Shown here: piece by piece, positions 1 to 9,731 of the stretch
How positions within the stretch are numbered: the stretch's first letter is position 1
How the letters are laid out: the number at the start of each line of letters is the position of its first letter
IMG/VR virus record: IMGVR_UViG_3300037110_000087
Coordinates: 124,001 to 188,000 of that record
DNA length: 64,000 nt
Strand: one strand, 5' to 3'
Origin: a virus
Notes under the pieces: model-generated
Told to the model about the DNA's origin: nothing
Databases searched by the model: none
Seen by the model: only the letters and a program-made list of their open reading frames with translations
Made by a program: the position numbers and the translations under genes

Positions 1-13
1 TGGGAGAACAGAA

Positions 14-559
14 ATGAACCTTTTCAAGAAATATCTAGACAGACTCATGGGTCGGTCCATGACCATTCAGGCCAACAATGTCTTCCTCGATATAGACTAT
101 CGACAAGACGGCTTATTAATCACACGGACCACTGATGAGCGAATTGACTGTACTTTTCTTCTGTACAGACATTTAGTCCAGTTGATTCTCCTCCGTGGAC
201 AATTAGTAGAGAAAGATGTTTTGCCTGTTATTAACAACATCAGGAGTATTGATCTGAGTACCACCCTAGATTCAGTAAACTTTGCTGTTCGTTGGGAAAA
301 TAAAGAAGTCCAGTCTCAGGCAACCTGGAGGTTGGATTATGGAATGAAAAAGTCAGAATTTGAGGAATACGTCTTTTCCTGGTATGAAACTAGAGGCATC
401 AAAGTCCCTAAGTTGGATTATTTAATCACGAGAGATAAGACCACACGACAGACCAAAAGAGCGGAACCAGATCCTAATCTTGGACACAAATTAGTGGAAC
501 GACTTGATGCAAAAAGAGATAGTATCATAGCTCGCAATGGATCCGGAGCCAATGCTTAA
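14..559 (+). CDS. Hypothetical phage protein, probably virion-associated
   Basis: This 181-residue protein matches no family I recognise. It is soluble, with no signal peptide or membrane segment. The middle alternates hydrophobic and charged residues and the last 45 residues are basic (many K/R, two DKT/KRA clusters). It starts at ATG after a GGAGAACAG ribosome site. It ends just inside the start of the next small gene, so the two are probably translationally coupled. Its place directly ahead of the tail and baseplate genes suggests a late structural or assembly role, but that rests on position only. Confidence 0.75.
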   Translation: MNLFKKYLDRLMGRSMTIQANNVFLDIDYRQDGLLITRTTDERIDCTFLLYRHLVQLILLRGQLVEKDVLPVINNIRSIDLSTTLDSVNFAVRWENKEVQSQATWRLDYGMKKSEFEEYVFSWYETRGIKVPKLDYLITRDKTTRQTKRAEPDPNLGHKLVERLDAKRDSIIARNGSGANA

Positions 560-568
560 GCATTGGCT
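547..568. repeat. 22-bp perfect palindrome over a stop/start junction
   Basis: The 22 bases are a perfect palindrome (arms AGCCAATGC and GCATTGGCT around TTAA). They contain the end of the first gene and the ATG of the 51-residue gene. In RNA they could fold into a 9-bp hairpin with a TTAA loop and hide the start codon, which would favour coupled translation. It may also be chance. Confidence 0.5.
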
Positions 569-707
569 AAAGCAATTATTCTGCAAGCACATTTTTGTTT
601 TTGAGAGCAATATTCATGGCGATATGATCAATTACTTCGGAGGAGCTAGGAGTATCTGGATCTGCTCTAAGTGTCGAAAGACCAAGTTTGAGAAATTTCT
701 CCATTAA
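552..707 (+). CDS. Small CxxC/CxH phage protein (51 aa)
   Basis: This short gene begins at an ATG that overlaps the stop of the gene before it and ends just before a hairpin terminator. The 51-residue product has a Cys-x-His pair near residue 11, a GD-x-IN segment in the middle, and a W-x-C-x-x-C pair near residues 37-41. This spacing resembles small zinc-binding phage proteins of the type KQLFCKH...RSIWxCxxCxK, which I have seen as unnamed proteins in large phages. Cys11, His13, Cys38 and Cys41 could hold one zinc. The function is unknown. The conserved-looking layout makes it a real gene despite its size. Confidence 0.7.
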   Translation: MLKHWLKQLFCKHIFVFESNIHGDMINYFGGARSIWICSKCRKTKFEKFLH

Positions 708-711
708 GATA

Positions 712-737
712 ATGAGAGGGGCCGAATGGCCCCTCAT
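712..737 (+). terminator. Rho-independent-type hairpin
   Basis: The arms ATGAGAGGGGCC and GGCCCCTCAT pair around a GAAT loop, with a two-base bulge on the left arm. The T-tract after it is weak (TTGTTAT). It sits between the small zinc-type gene and the first large tail gene, where an operon boundary is reasonable. Confidence 0.6.
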
Positions 738-765
738 TGTTATACTAGTATAGAGATACACACAC

Positions 766-2922
766 ATGGCCGCTTTTACTGTACCTACTCCACAAAGTCT
801 AGATCAGACTCGCTTACAAAATATTTCCCAGAATCCACCTGTTCCTACTGATCCTCAATTAGTAGCCCTGGCTCAGCAGCAGCAGTTGATTGGGATTGCG
901 CAGCCTGCCCAGCCATTGACCTCAGCTACCACTGGTCTATATAGTCTACTGGGAGGAGTATCCCAGCTTCAGCAGACAGTCGCTCAGCCCATTCAGCAGG
1001 TCCAGACCGTTATTCAGACCGCGCAAAGAGCCGGTCGTGATATTAGTGGTGTGATCAACAACTTCAATACCCTCAAGAACAGTATCTTCGGTTCTCCAGA
1101 TAATGCTAAACAAAATGCAGCTATTGCCACGGCTCCAATCAAAGGAAACCCTACTGTAACCTATTCCCCGACTGTTGAGTCTGCGGACTATATTAAGGAT
1201 CACAACAAACAGATCAACCAGTCTCAACTAGCTACAAAACCTCCTGCAGCTACTGCTAGATCGATTATTGCCGGGTCCTCAGTAGCATGGGTCCTTACGA
1301 CATCAGAACGACAGGCCCTTTGTGGTCAGGATAAATCACACATATATGATCCCATTCAGTTTTATGTTAATCCTAGCCATATTATTTATGATTTTGAGTT
1401 GAATGAGTCTCTCGAATTCAGTCAGAAAGGATATTTCTATAGCAATTGGGTTGCTACCGATGTAGCGAATCGTATTCCCGCGATCAAGATTAATTTTACC
1501 TTCCAATCCAGTAATATCCTCCCTGAGACCTATGCTACTGATACCACTATTCATTTAAATGGTAAAGCGATCAATAATGTAAGTGATTATAAGGAACCAC
1601 CAGGAATAGACAATTTCTATCGCATTCTTGATATATTCAATAGTGATCAGACTATGGATGGATCAATATTCAATGATACCAATTTAGGTAAAAAACTAGA
1701 TGGTCAACCCAACTTTTGTATCCTACAAATTTCTACTAGAATCTTCCCTCTACTGACGCTTTATGGATTCTTTACTACTGGATTGAATTTACAGGAAGAA
1801 GCTATTAATCCTTTGGGTTTTGAGACCCAATTGAGTTTTATTGCTCTTAAATCTGATCCAAATTGGTGGGAATTTCAAAAGATCAGTGATAGATATAATA
1901 ATTTCTACAAATCTTGGATCAGCGGATCCCAATTAGCAGGAACAACTTCTTCTCAGATTCAATTTAGTATAAATGCAGCATTGAACACAGCCAATACTCT
2001 CAAAAATCCAGTGGATATGAAACAAGCTGCTCTTAGGGACACTTCCATCCCGGCTCCAGTTGTTCCCTCACTCCCTGCTGGAGATACTACAGCTAATTTA
2101 TTTAAATCTGCTTATGCCCCTGATCCCAAATTTGAACTTGGTCTAGCGACTGGTACCTTGAATCTTCCTAGTTATTCAAGTCTATCTAGTCCTAATTACA
2201 CTCCCGGTGCTGTCAGTACCTCGTCCCAGAGTCTTTTGGCTGATGGTACTTCAGCCAGCACTGATACCTTGAAATTACCTACTTCTGATGGATCCGGAAT
2301 AATAGCATCTTCCACTTCTGTTATAGACCCGAGTACCGGAGCTACTGCTACTTACACCAAGTATGGTTCATTGGATTCACAATGGTCTGGTATTGCCTAT
2401 AATCTAGGTGGTTCAACCACAGCTATAGCTACTGGAAGTTCTGGAACTAACAATGGTACCCTATTGGATACCACCTCTCAGAATGGGGGTAGCGTCAGTA
2501 CTACCGCTAGTGGTATCACTGTCCCTGGAGGGAATTTAGCTGCTATTACTCAAGCGAATAATCCAGTCAATAATTTAGATAATGCTAATGCCTTCCTTAA
2601 CTCTCCTGCTGGTCAAGGGAATGCCACTTATTCGAGCGGTTCAACCACGGAAAATGGTGTTGTTACCGCTTCTTTCTCTACTGGATCCAGTGCTGTTGCA
2701 GACCCAGAGGCCCTGAAAGCCGCTGTCGCCGCAAAGGTTACTCCTAATACACCGGCTCCTGTGACCGCAGCATCGACTCCCGTTGCTGCTTCACCAGCAA
2801 CTCCTGTAGCACCAGATGTAACCCCAGCCACTGGGAAAGGTACTACTGGCTCTTATGGAGATGCGCAAGCTGGAGCAGATCTTAATAAAAATATGAATGC
2901 TGTGTTTGCTGGGATTAAATAA
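766..2922 (+). CDS. Tail/baseplate virion protein (718 aa)
   Basis: This is a large virion protein without a named family that I can assign. Residues 1-150 are Gln/Pro/Ala-rich and look flexible. Residues about 185-400 form a compact region with many aromatic residues (FYVNPSHI, ESLEFSQKGYFYSNW) that is probably a folded beta-rich domain. Residues 430-718 are low-complexity Ser/Thr/Gly/Ala/Pro repeats, typical of extended tail proteins. It starts at ATG shortly after the hairpin terminator and its stop overlaps the ATG of the spike gene (TAATG). The context points to a baseplate or tail-tip component upstream of the spike. Confidence 0.7.
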   Translation: MAAFTVPTPQSLDQTRLQNISQNPPVPTDPQLVALAQQQQLIGIAQPAQPLTSATTGLYSLLGGVSQLQQTVAQPIQQVQTVIQTAQRAGRDISGVINNFNTLKNSIFGSPDNAKQNAAIATAPIKGNPTVTYSPTVESADYIKDHNKQINQSQLATKPPAATARSIIAGSSVAWVLTTSERQALCGQDKSHIYDPIQFYVNPSHIIYDFELNESLEFSQKGYFYSNWVATDVANRIPAIKINFTFQSSNILPETYATDTTIHLNGKAINNVSDYKEPPGIDNFYRILDIFNSDQTMDGSIFNDTNLGKKLDGQPNFCILQISTRIFPLLTLYGFFTTGLNLQEEAINPLGFETQLSFIALKSDPNWWEFQKISDRYNNFYKSWISGSQLAGTTSSQIQFSINAALNTANTLKNPVDMKQAALRDTSIPAPVVPSLPAGDTTANLFKSAYAPDPKFELGLATGTLNLPSYSSLSSPNYTPGAVSTSSQSLLADGTSASTDTLKLPTSDGSGIIASSTSVIDPSTGATATYTKYGSLDSQWSGIAYNLGGSTTAIATGSSGTNNGTLLDTTSQNGGSVSTTASGITVPGGNLAAITQANNPVNNLDNANAFLNSPAGQGNATYSSGSTTENGVVTASFSTGSSAVADPEALKAAVAAKVTPNTPAPVTAASTPVAASPATPVAPDVTPATGKGTTGSYGDAQAGADLNKNMNAVFAGIK

Positions 2923-4727
2923 TGGGTGATAGAAGTAAAGTAACTTCGGATACCGAGAAGTTCACTAATTTAATTGATCAGAAGCTGATCCTTGGAGTCA
3001 TCGAGGCGATCGATGAGGATGCTGGGACTGTATCTGTCAAATATCTTACACAGGCTGGTAAATTTACCTTTAATATGCCTGCTCCCTTCTTTGGGAGAAC
3101 TAGTTGGATTAGAGCCTACCCAGCCCAGTCGTCTTATGTCCTGATTGGTAGAACCAAGAACGATCAAGACCCTTATATTATTGGGGTGGTGGATCAGTCA
3201 GAGCAGACTCGCTTGATGCTCAATGACGCAACGGGAGTAAATGCTACAGGAACTCCAGGAACTCTGGCTCCTGTGGATAAAGTTGCTACAGCAGCAGCTC
3301 CTCCTGGTGGCCTTCCATTTAGGAAGCTCACGGCAGGAGAGATAGAAGCCTCTAGTTCTGGAAAAGCCCAATGGTGGATGGCAGAGAATGGTGATTTTTA
3401 TACCAAGGCCGGAATACCCAGACATGTGATGTACTCGGGAGGTTCCTTTGATGAAGTCCATGCTGCCGGTCATTATCAGCTTGGTCTGGATACAACTATT
3501 GATACTGATGCTGATCAGACCTATTTTGGTGTTGTGAAAAGGGCTGTTGACTCAACTAGTTTCCAGGTCGGCCAACAGATTCAGGCCAGCCAAATCAGTA
3601 CTGAGATTGACGCCTTGCTGGCAAATAACTCAAATATTTCAGACGCTTGGAATAAACTAACAGCGGCAGGCAATACAGCTGCTTCCCTCTATACTTCGGC
3701 CCTGACGCAAGCAGTCAATAAGATCAATGGAATCAAGCTAATTAAGAACAATCTGGCTAGCTACAATCAGTTGAGTGCCTGCCTACCCTTCTTGACCTCT
3801 GCAATCAATAATTTGTATAGCTATCGAACTGCCCTATCCGCAGAAGAATTATTTGGTCAGCGATATGGTTATAGTCAGATAGATTTCGAGAACGCCTTGG
3901 TATCTCTAATGACTCAGCAAAGTGAACTCCAGTCTTTGGTCGATTATATTACAGGCCCGATTGCCAACGGATCAACGGATTTTGACACTGCTAATACTCA
4001 GGTCATGGGCGTTTCAGATCAGTCAGCAATCCAGGTTCCTTCTCTTAATTTTTCTGCGATCCTGGGAAAGACAGTTACGGATTTGAAGAACAAGCAGGCT
4101 AATGTTCAGAATACTCTGACCACTTTATTTGATGCCCTGGCCGTTCCCAAACAAGAGATTGACTCTAAATATGTCTACAAATCTTATATCTTGGAGCAGA
4201 ATTACTTTACTAAGGAATATCGAGTGGATGTTTCTTGGAAGGGATCACCGAATAAATTGTATCAGAAAGTATCTGGGAATGTTTACAATAATGTGGGTAT
4301 TAAGGAAACCAATCCTTCTACAGGTATTGGCTTAAGATCTAGAGAATCTTTTTTCTGTACTGATGGGACCGCTACGGTAATCTTCGTTGATAGCGATGGC
4401 AATGTCTCCCATATCCTAAGTCCTTCTGCCACCAATGGATACACTTTGACAGTCCCTAAGGGAGATGCCAAAGTGACACTGGGCGGAGATCTCAGTCTTA
4501 CTACAGGTGAGGCTACAATCCATATTACCAAAAATCTCACCCTAATGGTTGACAAAATGGTGGAGATTAATGCTCAAATTATTAAATTGAATGCTTCATC
4601 AAGAATGCAATTCGATAGTGATTTCATGGAAATTAATGCCAACGTTCTTAATGTGAACACCACTTCTACCACACTGCAGAGTAATGCTAGCGTGACTATA
4701 GCGACACCTAGCTTCATTCATCCATAA
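2922..4727 (+). CDS. Baseplate central spike protein (gpV/gp5-like)
   Basis: This protein probably forms the membrane-piercing tip of the contractile tail. The N-terminus (about residues 15-100) reads as an OB-fold like that of gpV, gp5 and VgrG: it has LGVIEAIDEDAGTVSVKY followed later by AYPAQSSYVLIG and DPYIIGVVD. The middle is helical and Gln/Asn-rich. The last 120 residues (GGDLSLTTGEATIHITKN and following) are short regular beta repeats as in triple-stranded beta-helix spikes, ending in a hydrophobic PSFIHP tip. At 601 residues it is longer than P2 gpV, mainly through the helical insertion. It lies upstream of lysozyme-like, gp25-like and J genes, the usual myovirus order. Confidence 0.8.
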   Translation: MGDRSKVTSDTEKFTNLIDQKLILGVIEAIDEDAGTVSVKYLTQAGKFTFNMPAPFFGRTSWIRAYPAQSSYVLIGRTKNDQDPYIIGVVDQSEQTRLMLNDATGVNATGTPGTLAPVDKVATAAAPPGGLPFRKLTAGEIEASSSGKAQWWMAENGDFYTKAGIPRHVMYSGGSFDEVHAAGHYQLGLDTTIDTDADQTYFGVVKRAVDSTSFQVGQQIQASQISTEIDALLANNSNISDAWNKLTAAGNTAASLYTSALTQAVNKINGIKLIKNNLASYNQLSACLPFLTSAINNLYSYRTALSAEELFGQRYGYSQIDFENALVSLMTQQSELQSLVDYITGPIANGSTDFDTANTQVMGVSDQSAIQVPSLNFSAILGKTVTDLKNKQANVQNTLTTLFDALAVPKQEIDSKYVYKSYILEQNYFTKEYRVDVSWKGSPNKLYQKVSGNVYNNVGIKETNPSTGIGLRSRESFFCTDGTATVIFVDSDGNVSHILSPSATNGYTLTVPKGDAKVTLGGDLSLTTGEATIHITKNLTLMVDKMVEINAQIIKLNASSRMQFDSDFMEINANVLNVNTTSTTLQSNASVTIATPSFIHP

Positions 4728-4737
4728 GGAGATAAAA

Positions 4738-5208
4738 ATGTCAGCACTTCCTGTCAGTGATTGGGCACTCACCATGAAGCAATATGCCGACAATATCTCA
4801 CCCTGGATCACTACAGATCCAGCTGCCCTTGCTAAATTGGCGGCTAACACTACTGCTGTCAAATCGGCTATCAGTAGCATCAAGGAATCTGCCATTGCTC
4901 ACTTAAGTCCGACCCTCACTCCAGGAGTCCCTCACACTCCAAGTGCCGGTGCGATCATGATGACTAATATTGCTTCAGCGGCCAATACCACTAAGAAATA
5001 TGTCACCACCATTATGGGTACCGTCAATAAGATTGTTGCCGAAAAGACCGCCGCAGTAAACGGTACTACTGGATTGGCCGCGCATATTGCTACCCTTGAT
5101 GCTCAGGACATGAAAGTCCATGGGCTTGACCTGATGAAGACTGTTAAGACAAACACCAGCGCAATTGTGGATAATTATTCTAAAAAGTTAGATCTCTTGA
5201 AGGGCTAA
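4738..5208 (+). CDS. Hypothetical baseplate-region protein (156 aa)
   Basis: The gene has a good ribosome site (AAGGAGATAAAA) and follows the spike gene by ten bases. The protein is Ala/Thr-rich and mostly helical, with a His/Pro-rich hinge near residue 60 (SPTLTPGVPHTP) and no membrane segment. I recognise no family. Its position between the spike and the hydrophobic 524-residue protein suggests a tail-tip part or a small chaperone. Confidence 0.65.
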   Translation: MSALPVSDWALTMKQYADNISPWITTDPAALAKLAANTTAVKSAISSIKESAIAHLSPTLTPGVPHTPSAGAIMMTNIASAANTTKKYVTTIMGTVNKIVAEKTAAVNGTTGLAAHIATLDAQDMKVHGLDLMKTVKTNTSAIVDNYSKKLDLLKG

Positions 5209-5209
5209 T

Positions 5210-6784
5210 ATGGCATTGACAGACGACCAAATTGCTGCAATAATTGCGACGATTGGAGATGCTCCATTAACGGATCTCCAGAGCGAAGCCATGGATGCTC
5301 TTAATTCCGAGGCATCTATTCAGGATGTCGCAGCCGCATCAGCTGAAGTGGCTAACGCTGCAACGGAAGCTACCGCTCAAAATGATGCAATCAATGCAGC
5401 AACAGCCGCAGCTGCGTTTATTGCATCAATCGACTCTACTTCGTTAGATCCGGATGTAATAGCCGCAGCAATAAAGGAAGCAGCAACCCAGGCAGCAACC
5501 CAGGCCATTCAAGACAATGATAATACCTTGGATCCCGCGACCCAAGCTGTTGTCATTGCAAACGCGGTAGATCAGGCTATTGCCGCTGTTACAGGGTCTG
5601 CTGGGGCCACTTCAGTCAATTGGCTCTATTATAAGGATCAGTTTACTTCAATTTCGATCCCTACGCCGACTCAGGCAACCCTCATGGATCCCAATTCTGT
5701 GGCTGGTGCGACGGATCCAGATATCCAAGAAGCCAGAGACCTGAAACAGCAGGCGGATGCTGCCTTGGTTCCTCTATTGGATGCACTTAGCCCCGCTGCC
5801 CTACAAACAGTATTTCCTGATCTTACCTTCGCAACTCCAGTATCTATTGATACTTCAAACCCTTTATATCCATTTACCACTGATCCAATGACCTTGGCAC
5901 AGAAAATGTCTCTGCCCTTCCCTCAGCAGATTGAAATGTGCTCTACTTATGCCCAGGGTCCCAATCCAATGTTACCTTCCATTGCTGCTCTCCCAGACCC
6001 TTATAATGATCCCACGATTTATGCTGATCATAAATCCCTTCTCGATATGATACTGAGTTTCATTGCAAATCTGGCCACATTACTTGCAAAGATCGCAAAG
6101 ATTATTGCAATTATCTCTGCGGCTATCACTTTCATTAAAGGTCTAATTGCTGCCTATAATAAGTACTCAAAAGCTCTTTCTAGGTATCGTGAGAAGATGG
6201 ATGAAATGACTTCTAAGAGCCCTACTCAGTCAGTGAAAGACATGTGGAATGCCAATAAACAGTCTCTCAATGTGGGCCAGGAAGCTAGTGCCAAATTTAA
6301 TACCTGCATGCAGACGACCGTTTATGAAGGTGCTGTCAATCTGGTTGATAAGAAATGGATGGGACTTATTCAGCAACCTCTAGATTTTACTAAACAAGCA
6401 CTAACTCAGCAGGGTGCCACTTTGAATTCTTCCTTGACTGGGAGTACAGCTAGTCTAACTCAAGCTATGAAAGTAGCAGACGCTGCTACCACCCAGACTA
6501 CCAATACTGCAGCTGCTCAAGCCGCTGCTCTTGTCCCAGCAGGGAATCCAGTATCCTCTATAGCATCTCTGACAGCCGCCCTGCCCAGTGTAGCTAGCGC
6601 AGGTGCTTTGACCGGCGCTGCACAGACAGCTACCTCAAGCTTGTCTAATGCCACTAGTGATATACAATCTAGACTAAGTGCTATGCCTACAAATACCACG
6701 GATCAATATTCTGCTGGTAACTCCAGTGCTTCTGTGGCGGATGTTGCTGCCTTCCAAAAAGTAATGTCGAAGATTCCAGGATAA
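5210..6784 (+). CDS. Ala-rich virion protein with a long hydrophobic helix
   Basis: This 524-residue protein has Ala-rich helical ends (residues 1-140 and 380-524) and a hydrophobic stretch of about 40 residues around position 285 (MILSFIANLATLLAKIAKI and on). That stretch could be a membrane-spanning or amphipathic helix pair. Such segments occur in tape-measure and tail-tip proteins that touch the host membrane during ejection. The start ATG is two bases after the previous stop. No family is recognised. The neighbouring spike and transglycosylase fit a role in cell-envelope penetration, which is inference. Confidence 0.65.
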   Translation: MALTDDQIAAIIATIGDAPLTDLQSEAMDALNSEASIQDVAAASAEVANAATEATAQNDAINAATAAAAFIASIDSTSLDPDVIAAAIKEAATQAATQAIQDNDNTLDPATQAVVIANAVDQAIAAVTGSAGATSVNWLYYKDQFTSISIPTPTQATLMDPNSVAGATDPDIQEARDLKQQADAALVPLLDALSPAALQTVFPDLTFATPVSIDTSNPLYPFTTDPMTLAQKMSLPFPQQIEMCSTYAQGPNPMLPSIAALPDPYNDPTIYADHKSLLDMILSFIANLATLLAKIAKIIAIISAAITFIKGLIAAYNKYSKALSRYREKMDEMTSKSPTQSVKDMWNANKQSLNVGQEASAKFNTCMQTTVYEGAVNLVDKKWMGLIQQPLDFTKQALTQQGATLNSSLTGSTASLTQAMKVADAATTQTTNTAAAQAAALVPAGNPVSSIASLTAALPSVASAGALTGAAQTATSSLSNATSDIQSRLSAMPTNTTDQYSAGNSSASVADVAAFQKVMSKIPG

Positions 6785-6787
6785 ACA

Positions 6788-7984
6788 ATGAGAGCCTATA
6801 CTGTAGATGAACTAAATATCCTGGGTCAAAATAGGAAGACACCTAAACCAATTCTCAACCTACCGGCACCGGCTGGAGCCTCACCCATATCTCAGAATGT
6901 AGAGGATTGGTTGATCTTGATGCCAAATCCTGTCAAACAATTGTTTGTCTGGACAATCGATTATATTGTGAACAACCATGCTGGTACCTCAGTTATCGAA
7001 GCAAGATTAATGAGGGAATTGGCTGATAATCAGAATATTATCTGCAAGCAGAAGCTATGGGTGCTGGATAATCAGGTCGGCAGTATCTCTTATTTGTATG
7101 GACTAGCCCAGAATGGTATTAGCGTGACTGGAACGGCGGGACTCACGGCTCCGGATGAGGTGATACCAGTAATGAATCTCATCAGATACCCAGTCAAAGA
7201 ATCCCTTGGTGAAAGAGATAGTCTAGACTACGAATATCGTCTAAACAACTATATTTGTTCAATGGTGGCTAATACTAATTTCTTAGACTATGACAAAAAG
7301 GTATTATTAGCCTGGAAACAAGTGATATCAGATTATACAACTGGTTCACTCTCAGCCGCTCCTTCTACCATCGCTAATATGTCTGCAGGTGGAGCAGCTG
7401 CTATAGCATCGTCACCCCTGTTCTTCTCAATGACCCCGGATCCCAACGGATTAGCCTGGGGTACTAAGTTCCCGAAGCCTGCAGAATATCCAGCGTTCAA
7501 GGCTAGGATGATCCAGATCTGCGGCTCCTTGGGTATTAATCCGGATTGGCTAATGGCGGTGATGTGGGCTGAGAGTAACCTTCGTGCAGACATTGTGAAC
7601 CCAAAGGGTGGTGCCACTGGACTTATCCAATTCATGCCCTCAACAGCCATAGGTCTGGGGACCACTACCGGTGCTCTCCGTGTCATGACGGCCACTCAGC
7701 AATTGGACTACGTGTACAAATATTTCCAATCTTTTGCAGGAAAGATGCACAGCGTAGGTGATGTTTACGCTGTGATCTTTATGCCGATTGCATTAGGGAA
7801 AGATTCAAACACAACCCTAGGACAGAAAGGTAATTACTCTTATCTATCGGGAAAGCTGACCTACAACGCAGTCTATGAAGGCAATCCAGGATTGGATTTG
7901 AATAGAGATGGAATAATCACTGCGGCTGAGTTAACCTCAAGAGCGACCACCTCTCTGACGATTGGATCCAGAAACAGGGCATAA
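6788..7984 (+). CDS. Baseplate lytic transglycosylase (SLT-like, GH23 type)
   Basis: This protein probably cuts peptidoglycan during DNA entry. Residues about 240-345 hold a lysozyme-fold transglycosylase signature: LMAVMWAESN with the likely catalytic Glu262, then GATGLIQFMPSTA, the usual second SLT motif. The first 200 residues are a separate tail-attachment region. After the catalytic domain, residues about 370-381 (DLNRDGIITAAE) match a calcium-binding EF-hand loop, as in several phage peptidoglycan hydrolases. The gene lies between spike-region and baseplate-wedge genes, so it is a virion lysin and not the holin-partner endolysin. Confidence 0.85.
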   Translation: MRAYTVDELNILGQNRKTPKPILNLPAPAGASPISQNVEDWLILMPNPVKQLFVWTIDYIVNNHAGTSVIEARLMRELADNQNIICKQKLWVLDNQVGSISYLYGLAQNGISVTGTAGLTAPDEVIPVMNLIRYPVKESLGERDSLDYEYRLNNYICSMVANTNFLDYDKKVLLAWKQVISDYTTGSLSAAPSTIANMSAGGAAAIASSPLFFSMTPDPNGLAWGTKFPKPAEYPAFKARMIQICGSLGINPDWLMAVMWAESNLRADIVNPKGGATGLIQFMPSTAIGLGTTTGALRVMTATQQLDYVYKYFQSFAGKMHSVGDVYAVIFMPIALGKDSNTTLGQKGNYSYLSGKLTYNAVYEGNPGLDLNRDGIITAAELTSRATTSLTIGSRNRA

Positions 7985-8038
7985 ATCCTGTTGGAATTTG
8001 TGGTTTCCAGTATTGATACAATTGAGTAGGAGATAGAA

Positions 8039-8416
8039 GTGACCTATTCGCTCATGATAGTAGATGGAGACATGGTAGCCGATAGTAGAGGTAGGTGTAT
8101 TACTACTACCTCTCGTGAGAAGGTCGCTAACGCGGTCAATTATTATCTGAGCAATTCTCCTTATTTCTCTGGAATTATGAATTCGGTACAAGCGGATCCA
8201 ATTTCGAACGAATTCCTGGTTCGGACTGCAGTCACTAATACTATGGATGATATAGTTGCAAAATACAGCTCAATGACATGGTTACCTGATGATGAAAGAA
8301 TCAAGAGTGTCAGTGACCTTCAGATTTTCGCAATAGATGCTACTGGATTCGCCTTCACAGTGAGTGTTATTACTTATGCAGGCACAATATTCTCGCTGAA
8401 TTTACAGAGGTATTAA
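8039..8416 (+). CDS. Baseplate wedge protein, gp25/W-like (tentative)
   Basis: The start is GTG behind the strong site GTAGGAGATAGAA. The 125-residue product has the size of the T4 gp25/P2 W family and the C-terminal helix-then-strand pattern (FLVRTAVTNTMDDIVAK, then two beta strands). Key gp25 residues cannot be confirmed by eye. The best argument is order: it lies after the spike and lysozyme genes and two bases before the J gene, where W sits in P2-like phages. Confidence 0.45.
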   Translation: MTYSLMIVDGDMVADSRGRCITTTSREKVANAVNYYLSNSPYFSGIMNSVQADPISNEFLVRTAVTNTMDDIVAKYSSMTWLPDDERIKSVSDLQIFAIDATGFAFTVSVITYAGTIFSLNLQRY

Positions 8417-8417
8417 G

Positions 8418-9731
8418 TTGGATACTACGAATCAGATTATTAGTAATCTTCAGCAAACACTGAATCAGATCAATCCCTCTATTGATGTAGATGATCCCAT
8501 CATCCAGGATATCGCTATCAATTTTGGGGCAAATATCACTTATGATATCCAAACTAGAGTTAACAATATTCAGACCAAGTTCGGAGGTAGCACACTCTCT
8601 GCCATGTCTGATTCTGAATTAGATCAGTATGCAGCGGCTACTTATGGACTCCAACGCGACCCAGGGACTTCAGCAGTAGGATCAGTGTTCATCCTAACCA
8701 CAGACAGTAGTCAGGATATTAGTATCCCAGCCGGTTCTATCGTAAGTACTAATGATGGGGTTTGGATGTTTTCTATTACTAGTCCAGTCTATATCCCACA
8801 GGCTAGTGTTCAGAATTTTTTCAATCCCGCTACTGGATATTACGAGTTCCTTTGTAATATCCAGGCTACCTCACCCGGAACAGATTATAGAGTAGCTGCT
8901 TACCGAATTGGAACTCTGGGTAGTCCATTGTCTTTTAATGCTACAGTAGTAAATCGAGAACCCACTTCTGGTGGGACCGATCCCGAAACCACTGCTGATT
9001 TGATCCAAAAGATTCAATATTACAGGGCTGCTTTTGATGTTAATTCGGAATATGACCTTAAATCGACAATTATTAATAATATTCCTACAATTACAGATGT
9101 GGTATTCAATAAACCCCATAGGGAAGCAAACCTGATTGAAGCATACTATATTGGTATTGATGCAACATCGGCCACCTATCAGACTACCATTGGAACTAAT
9201 CTATTAACAATTTTCCAGCTTCCTAATGCTCCTATTAGAGAAGTGGACTCCGTGGTTCTTGATGGGGTTTTGCTAAACCCTTCCGATTATGCTTATAATA
9301 CTACCTCCTTGGCTCTTAGTAATAATGTTTCAGTGGCAGCCGGTCAGAACTTGTATGTCTTGTATCAGTATAACCAGATTAATACCGAATTGAGCGCTTT
9401 CTTCGCTAGTCAAGCGGATATCCATCAGACTCTCTGGATCCCCAAAGAAGCCATACCAGTATCAATCTCAATTGATTGTCAGGTGAAATTATCCAGTTTG
9501 ATCCTAGCTGAAGAAACCACCGGAGATATCGTGGATGCTTTGATGAGTTTGATCAATACCCAATCATTCATCGCCAGCATCAGTGGAGAAACCCTCGCCA
9601 CCCAATTGAAACAGAGTATGTCTAATTTGTTAAAGGTGACAATCACTATTAATGATCTTCCCTATATTGCCTTTAGTCTCGGTCAATATCCCGTTCTGAC
9701 CATAGATAACATCACCGTGGAGCAGACCTAA
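8418..9731 (+). CDS. Baseplate J-like protein
   Basis: This is a baseplate wedge protein of the P2 gpJ/Mu gp47 family. The sequence shows the family pattern: an N-terminal helical start with a LSAMSDSELDQYAAATYGLQR segment, a beta-rich GSVFILTT...ISIPAGSIVSTNDG domain (PAGT-like motif), then GTDYRVAA and TSGGTDPETTADLIQKI, which matches the typical GGxDxEsdeelr region. The C-terminus carries the smaller wedge domain. The start is TTG one base after the upstream stop, with ACAGAGG as ribosome site. At 437 residues it is slightly longer than P2 J. Confidence 0.85.
   Translation: MDTTNQIISNLQQTLNQINPSIDVDDPIIQDIAINFGANITYDIQTRVNNIQTKFGGSTLSAMSDSELDQYAAATYGLQRDPGTSAVGSVFILTTDSSQDISIPAGSIVSTNDGVWMFSITSPVYIPQASVQNFFNPATGYYEFLCNIQATSPGTDYRVAAYRIGTLGSPLSFNATVVNREPTSGGTDPETTADLIQKIQYYRAAFDVNSEYDLKSTIINNIPTITDVVFNKPHREANLIEAYYIGIDATSATYQTTIGTNLLTIFQLPNAPIREVDSVVLDGVLLNPSDYAYNTTSLALSNNVSVAAGQNLYVLYQYNQINTELSAFFASQADIHQTLWIPKEAIPVSISIDCQVKLSSLILAEETTGDIVDALMSLINTQSFIASISGETLATQLKQSMSNLLKVTITINDLPYIAFSLGQYPVLTIDNITVEQT

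Noticed and set aside
739-753. Possible promoter TATACT after the first terminator
   Set aside because: The -10-like sequence is fair and resembles the one at 36762, but the position of the -35 falls in the hairpin and has no match; not enough for a call.
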